Positions 27,638 to 32,170 of a DNA stretch of 32,170 nt are shown here, one piece after another. The notes under the pieces were generated by a model. The model saw only the letters and a list, made by a program, of their open reading frames with translations. It was not told the origin of the DNA and did no database searches. The translations under genes and the position numbers were made by a program. Within the stretch, counting starts at the first letter, position 1. Every line of letters begins with the position of its first letter. This DNA is from Pseudonocardia sp. CNS-139. Its GTDB lineage: Bacteria > Actinomycetota > Actinomycetes > Mycobacteriales > Pseudonocardiaceae. The stretch lies in NCBI GenBank assembly GCA_001942415.1, contig MKJX01000229.1, positions 1 to 32,170 on the forward strand, written 5' to 3'.

Positions 27638-27668
27638 AAACATCAGACAAAGGCGAGTGTTACCTAAT
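27638..27668 (+). promoter_or_regulatory. ATCAGACA element plus weak iron box upstream of the aryl carrier gene
   Basis: Plus strand AAACATCAGACAAAGG (27638-27653) followed by CGAGTGTTACCTAATAC (27654-27670). The iron-box half TTACCTAA is good and the other half poor. It ends about 42 bp before the GTG of the carrier protein. The stretch between this and the site at 27499 (27529-27637) shows nothing else I can name. Confidence 0.6.
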
Positions 27669-27710
27669 ACGATCCCCCGGTCCACCCCGCGCCGCCGACC
27701 GAGGACGCCC

Positions 27711-27962
27711 GTGACCGCTCTCCCGCACACCGACCCGTTCAGCACCGACGCGCTGCGCGCCGAGATCGCCGCGCTCCTCGACGAGGACGTGGCGGCGATC
27801 GACCCCGACGAGGAGCTGCCCGACCTCGGCCTGGACTCCGTGCGCGTCATGACGCTGCTGGAGCGCTGGCGCGCCGCCGGGGCCGACGTGTCCCTCGACG
27901 ACCTGGCCGCCGAGCCCACGATCGCCGCGTGGCACCGGCTGCTCACGTCGGCGCGCGGGTAG
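27711..27962 (+). CDS. Aryl carrier protein (ArCP)
   Basis: 83 residues from GTG 27711, with CGAGGA upstream; an in-frame upstream TTG at 27657 would start inside the promoter region and is rejected. A single carrier domain: FSTDALRAEIAALLDED, ELPDLGLDSVRVMTLLERWR with the phosphopantetheine Ser in GLDSVR near residue 40, and DVSLDDLAAEPTIAAWHRLL. GLDSVR-x-M and the closing W are typical of the ArCP of EntB/DhbB/VibB that hold dihydroxybenzoate or salicylate, but the isochorismatase domain usually fused to it is absent. It would present an aryl acid to the condensation domain of the next gene, which starts 4 bp downstream of the stop. Confidence 0.88.
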   Translation: MTALPHTDPFSTDALRAEIAALLDEDVAAIDPDEELPDLGLDSVRVMTLLERWRAAGADVSLDDLAAEPTIAAWHRLLTSARG

Positions 27963-27966
27963 CACC

Positions 27967-30900
27967 GTGACCGCCACCGCCGAGACCCTCTGCGGCTCCG
28001 GCACCCGGGGACCGACCCCGCTGCCGCTGAGCGGCGCCCAGCTCGGCGTCTGGTACGGCCAGGCGCTCGACCCGGCCAGCCCCGCGGCCCTCACCGGGCT
28101 GTACCTGGAGATCCCGGCCGCCGTCGACGTCGGGGTGCTGCGGGCGGCGGTCGCGCAGGCGGTGGCGGAAGCCGAGTGCCTGCACGTGCGGTTCGTGGAC
28201 ACGCCGGACGGGCCGCGCCAGGTCCCGCCGCCCCGCCCGGCGACCCCGGCCGTCCCGGTGCACGACCTGCGGCGCGACGCCGACCCGGACGCCACGGCCG
28301 TCGCGCACATGCGCGGCTGGCTGGCCCGCCCGCTCGACCTGGCCGTCGACCCGCCGTACACGAGCGTGCTCTACCGCTGCGCCGACGACCGCGTGCTGTG
28401 GTTCCTCGGCGCCCACCACATCGCCGCCGACGGCGCCGCGCTGTCGATGCTCGTCGGGCGGGCCGCCCGGCTCCACGACGCCGTCACCGCGGGCACCGAC
28501 CCGGGACCCGGGTTCGGCTCGTTCCGCGCGCTCATGGCCGAGGAGCTGGCCTACCCGGGCTCGGCCAGGGCCGCGGCCGACCGGGAGCACTGGGCGCGGG
28601 TGCTCGCCGACCGCCCCGACGTCCGCAGCCTCACCGCCCGCTCGGCCCCGCCGTCCCGGACGTTCCTGCGCCGCTCGGGGAGCCTCGACCCGGCGGCGCG
28701 GCGGCGCTGCGGCGCGGGGCGGCGCGGCTGGGCTGCACCTGGCCCGAGCTGCTCACGGCGGCGACGGCGCTGTACCTCGCGCGGTGGACCGGCTCGCCCG
28801 ACGTGGTGCTCGGGCTCCCGGTGGCCCGCCGCTTCGGCCCGGCCGCCCGCACGCCCGCGATGCTCGTGAACGTGCCGCCGCTGCGGCTGACCGTGGCGGA
28901 GGACGCCACCCTCGGCGCGCTGTGCCGGCAGGTCCGCCACCGGGTCCGCGAGCTGCACCGCCACCAGCACTACCGCTTCGAGCAGCTGGCCCGCGACGTC
29001 GCGCCCGGCCGGGCGGGCGGCGGCTCGCGGGCCCGCAGCTCAACGTCATGGCGTTCGACTTCGGCCACGACATCGCCGGGGTGTACGCGCGGCCGCACCA
29101 CCTGTCCGCCGGTCCGGTCGAGGACCTGACCGTGTGCGTCTACGCCGGCCGCGACGGCGGCCTGCACCTCGACGTCGACGCCAACCCGGCGCTCTACACC
29201 GAGCCGGAGGTGCGCGCGCACCTGGCGCGGCTGGCGCACCTCTTCCGGACGGTCGCCGCCGTCCCGGCGGACCGGCCGCTGCACGCGCTCGACGTGCTGC
29301 CGCCCGCGGAGCACGCGCGGCTGGCCGGCTGGAACCGGACGAGCCACGCCGTGCCCGGCACCACGCTCCCCCGCCTGTTCGCCGACCAGGTGCGCCGCAC
29401 CCCGGACGCGCCCGCCCTCCGGTTCGAGGGCCGCACCCTGACCTACGCCCGGCTCGACGCCGCCGTGCAGCGGCGGGCCCGTGAGCTGCGGGCGACCGGT
29501 GTGCGGCGTGGGTCGGTGGTCGCCGTCGCGCTCCCGCGGTCACCGGAGCTGGTCGTCACGCTGTACGCCGCGCACCGGGCCGGCGCGGCCTACCTGCCCC
29601 TCGACCCCGACTACCCGACCGACCGGCTGCGGCTGATGCTCGCCGACGCCGGCCCGGCCTGCCTCGTGACCGACGCGGCCACCGCCGCCCGGATCGGCGC
29701 CACCACCCCCGTGCTGCTGGTCGACCGGGACCTCCCCGCCCCGGCGCCGGACCCGGCCGAGGTCCCCGTGACCGGCGCCGACCCGGCCTACGTGATCTAC
29801 ACGTCGGGGTCGACCGGCCGCCCCAAGGGGGTGGTCGTGCCGCACCGCGGGATCGTCAACCGGCTGCTGTGGATGCAGGACACCTACCGCCTCGACGCCG
29901 CCGACCGCGTGCTCCAGAAGACCCCCTCGTCGTTCGACGTCTCGGTGTGGGAGCTGTTCTGGCCGCTGCTCGCGGGCGCACGCTCGTGCTCGCCCGGCCC
30001 GGCGAGCACCGCGACCCGGCCCGGCTCGCCGACCTCGTCCGCAGCGAGCGGATCACGACGGCGCACTTCGTGCCGTCGATGCTGGAGCACTACCTCGACG
30101 AGCCGACGGCCGCCGGGCCGTCCCCGCTGCGGCGGGTGATCTGCTCCGGTGAGGCGCTGCCCGCGGCGCTCGCACGCCGCTTCCACCGGGTGCACCCCGG
30201 CGTCGAGCTGCACAACCTGTACGGCCCGACCGAGGCGTCGGTCGACGTCACGTGGTGGCCGTGCGCACCGGACGTCGACGACCCCGTCCCGATCGGCCGG
30301 CGATCCGCAACACCCGGCTGCACGTCCTCGACGCCCGGCTGCGGCCGGTGCCGGTCGGCGCGGAGGGCGAGCTGCACCTCGCCGGCGTCGGCCTGGCCGA
30401 CGGCTACCTGGCCCGGCCCGGCCTGACCGCGAGCCGGTTCGTCGCCGACCCGCACCGGCCCGGCGACCGCCTCTACCGGACCGGCGACCGCGTCCGGCAG
30501 CGGCCCGACGGCGCGGTCGAGTTCCTCGGGCGCACCGACCACCAGGTCAAGCTGCGCGGGTTCCGCGTCGAGCCGGGTGAGGTGGAGGCGGCGCTGGCCG
30601 CGCTCCCCGGCGTCGCCCGGGCCGCCGTCGTGCTCCGCGAGGACGTGCCCGGCGACCCGCGGCTCGTCGCTACGCCGTGCCCACGCCCGGCGCGGCCCCG
30701 GACCCGGCCGGGCTGCGCACGGCGCTGGCCGCGACCCTGCCCGAGCACCTCGTGCCGTCGGCCGTGGTCGTGCTCGCCGCCCTGCCGCTCTCCCCCAACG
30801 GGAAGCTCGACCGTGCCGCCCTGCCCGCGCCGGCCACGCCCGCCGGGACGGCCGCCGTGCCGCGCGGCCCGCGCGAGGAGCAGGTCGCCCGGGCCATGGC

Positions 30901-31936
30901 CGACGTGCTCGGCGGCGCGACACCCGGCCCGGACGACAACTTCTTCGCCCTCGGCGGGCACTCGCTCTCGGCCGACCGGCTGGCGCTGCGGCTGCGCGCC
31001 GAGACCGGACGCCCCCTGCAGGTCGGCACGGTCTTCGCCGCACCGACCCCGGCCCGGCTGGCCCGCGCCCTCGACGGCGACGGGGACGGGGACGGGGACG
31101 GCACCGATCCGGCCGCGGCGCTGGAGGTGCTGCTGCCGCTGCGCGCGGGCGGCACCCGGCCGCCGCTCTTCTGCATCCACCCCGCCGGCGGCATCGGCTG
31201 GTGCTACACCGGGCTGCTGCGCCACCTGCCGGGCGTGCCGGTGCACGCCGTGCAGGCCCGCGGCCTCGCCCGCCCGGAGCCGCTGCCGGCCGACCTGGAC
31301 GACATGGCCGCCGACTACGTCGCCGCGATCCGCCGGGTGCAGCCGACGGGCCCCTACCACCTGCTCGGCTGGTCGGTCGGCGGCGTGCTCGCGCACGCCA
31401 TGGCCGTGCGGCTGCGCGCCGCCGGGGCGGCGGTGGGGCTGCTCGCGGTGCTGGACGCCTACCCCGGCGAGCAGTGGCGCCATCTCCCGCCGCCCACCGA
31501 GGAGCAGGCGCTCGCCGCCCTGCTGTACATGGCCGGCCGCGACGAGTCCGACGTGCCGCGGGCGCGCCCGGACCGGGCCGCGGTGCTGCGGGCGCTCCGG
31601 GCGAGCGGCTCGGCGCTCGGGAGCCTCGACGACCGCCGACTCGACGCCGTGGTCCGGATCGTGCGCAACAACGCCCGCGTGATGCGCGAGCACGTGCACC
31701 GGCCGTTCGACGGCGACCTGCTGCTCGTCACGGCCACGGCGCCGCGCCCGGAGACCTGGCTCGACCCGGACGGGTGGGCGCGCCACGTCACCGGCGCGGT
31801 CCGGCACGTCGGCATCGCCACGACCCATCCCGGCCTGATGCGGCCGGACGCGCTGGCGGTCGTGGCGGCGGCGATCCGCGAGCAGGTCGGTGAGCTGGGA
31901 GATTACGACGAACGGCCCATCGTTCGTGAAGCTTAG
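27967..31936 (+). CDS. EntF-like NRPS, C-A(Ser)-PCP-TE
   Basis: About 1,323 residues, close to the 1,293 of EntF, from GTG 27967. Condensation domain with PLSGAQLGVWYGQAL and the catalytic HHIAADG near residue 150; adenylation domain with A3 YVIYTSGSTGRPKGVVVPH near 610; PCP with FFALGGHSLSADRL near 995; thioesterase with FCIHPAGGIGWCY, LLGWSVGGVLAHAMA (Ser near 1134) and TTHPGLMRP (His). The eight binding-pocket residues I can read (D-V-W from SSFDVSVW, H from AHFVPSML, I-S from VICSGEA, L-V-D from NLYGPTEASVD, final K) give DVWHISLVDK, the serine code as in EntF. It should join an aryl group from the ArCP to serine, and the TE may cyclise ester-linked units. Frameshifts near 28710, 29030, 29975, 30300 and 30672. 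A Asp-Gly repeat linker precedes the TE. Confidence 0.9.
31074..31100 (+). repeat. Short 6-bp tandem repeat encoding an Asp-Gly linker
   Basis: Four to five units of ggcgac/gggacg encode DGDGDGDGDG between the carrier and thioesterase domains of the synthetase. It is in frame and looks like a flexible acidic linker that can vary by slippage. Confidence 0.7.
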
Positions 31937-31958
31937 CCTTACTTTTGTCTGATAATTT
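31928..31958 (+). promoter_or_regulatory. Iron box plus TGTCTGATAAT element overlapping the NRPS stop
   Basis: GAAGCTTAGCCTTACTTTT (31928-31946) carries the IdeR core TTAGCCTTAC and contains the TAG stop of the synthetase (31934-31936). It is followed by TTTTGTCTGATAATTT (31943-31958). GATAAT at 31951-31956 is a -10 candidate nine bases before the GTG of the next gene. Confidence 0.75.
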
Positions 31959-31964
31959 ACCGTC

Positions 31965-32170
31965 GTGTCTCCCCCGCCCCGACGGCCGGACAGATGGCCC
32001 GTCCTGACCCCGTTCACCGCGCTCGTGGCCGTCGCGGCGCTCGCCCTCCCGGCCACGCAGGCGATGCAGGCCGACCCGACCGCCCGCCTCGCGCTCCCCG
32101 AGCCGGCCACCGCCGGCGCTCGTGGCCGTCGCGGCGCTCGCCCTCCCGGCCACGCAGGCGATGCAGGCCG
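31965..32170 (+). CDS. Start of a secreted protein, cut by contig end
   Basis: GTG at 31965 opens a frame with a likely Sec signal peptide: basic start (PPPRRPDRW), hydrophobic FTALVAVAALALPATQAMQA, then ADPTARLALPEPATAG. No ribosome site is visible, and the -10 candidate at 31951-31956 would put the transcript start at or next to the GTG, so a leaderless mRNA is possible. Coding is trustworthy only to about 32115; 32116-32170 is an exact copy of 32019-32073 and probably an assembly end artefact. With an iron box directly upstream and a siderophore synthetase before it, a siderophore-binding or processing protein is a fair guess, but nothing in this fragment identifies it. Confidence 0.6.
   Translation, partial: MSPPPRRPDRWPVLTPFTALVAVAALALPATQAMQADPTARLALPEPATAGARGRRGARPPGHAGDAG
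32019..32170. repeat. 55-bp direct repeat at right contig end
   Basis: Bases 32116-32170, the last of the sequence, are identical to 32019-32073; the preceding base differs. Length is exactly 55 bp as at the left end. It inserts a second signal-peptide core in another frame, which supports an assembly artefact. Confidence 0.85.

Noticed and set aside
27657..27710. N-terminal extension of the aryl carrier protein from TTG 27657
   Set aside because: It begins within the iron-box region, codes a Pro/Arg-rich stretch without family similarity, and the GTG at 27711 has a ribosome site.
1..32170. tRNA, rRNA, insertion sequences, integrases or attachment sites
   Set aside because: No recognisable tRNA arms, transposase motifs or paired inverted repeats seen by eye; the terminal direct repeats look like assembly ends rather than att sites.

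Overview
The window looks like one complete draft contig from a very GC-rich actinobacterium. GTG and TTG starts, long chains of 4-bp stop/start overlaps, IdeR/DtxR-type iron boxes and WxL/DUF916 surface proteins suggest a Pseudonocardiales-like organism; this assignment is inference. Both ends carry a direct repeat of exactly 55 bp, and most long genes contain one or more frameshifts between clearly homologous pieces. Several genes are therefore annotated as one locus spanning two or more reading frames; I think most breaks are sequence errors rather than decay.

Layout. (1) 1-8.75 kb, minus strand: two surface/iron operons. The first has a ferric-siderophore/heme-type binding lipoprotein (2429-3428), a membrane-anchored surface protein built of Ig-like modules (456-2432) and another secreted module protein cut by the contig end. 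The second encodes two secreted WxL proteins with collagen-like Gly-Asp-Pro linkers (one with a YVTN beta-propeller), a DUF916 WxL-partner protein and a DoxX protein. (2) 8.9-20.2 kb: a polysaccharide cluster with two polytopic GT-C/GT39-like enzymes, a GH16 glycanase, four GT2 glycosyltransferases, an acyltransferase-3 and a Wzx-like flippase. (3) 20.3-32.17 kb: a siderophore-like locus with a PobA-type hydroxybenzoate monooxygenase, a NitT/TauT-type ABC transporter, a stand-alone adenylation-carrier-thioesterase protein, an aryl carrier protein, an EntF-like C-A-PCP-TE synthetase whose adenylation code reads as serine, and the start of a secreted protein cut by the right end.

Regulation ties the regions together. 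All seven intergenic promoter regions I can define (3452-3480, 8805-8833, 15221-15259, 20228-20259, 27499-27528, 27638-27668, 31928-31958) contain a recognisable iron box next to a second conserved element, TGTCTGAT (reverse ATCAGACA). They account for every transcription unit in the window, so the contig reads as one iron-starvation regulon: an aryl-serine siderophore pathway, uptake components, an exopolysaccharide pathway and a set of cell-wall surface proteins.

The most novel points are the iron-controlled WxL/collagen-like surface system, the unexplained second promoter element, and a PobA homologue with Phe at the position of Tyr385, which together with the serine synthetase hints at a protocatechuoyl- or galloyl-serine siderophore. 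The usual 2,3-dihydroxybenzoate genes (entA, entB isochorismatase, entC, entE) are not seen here, although they could lie beyond the contig ends.
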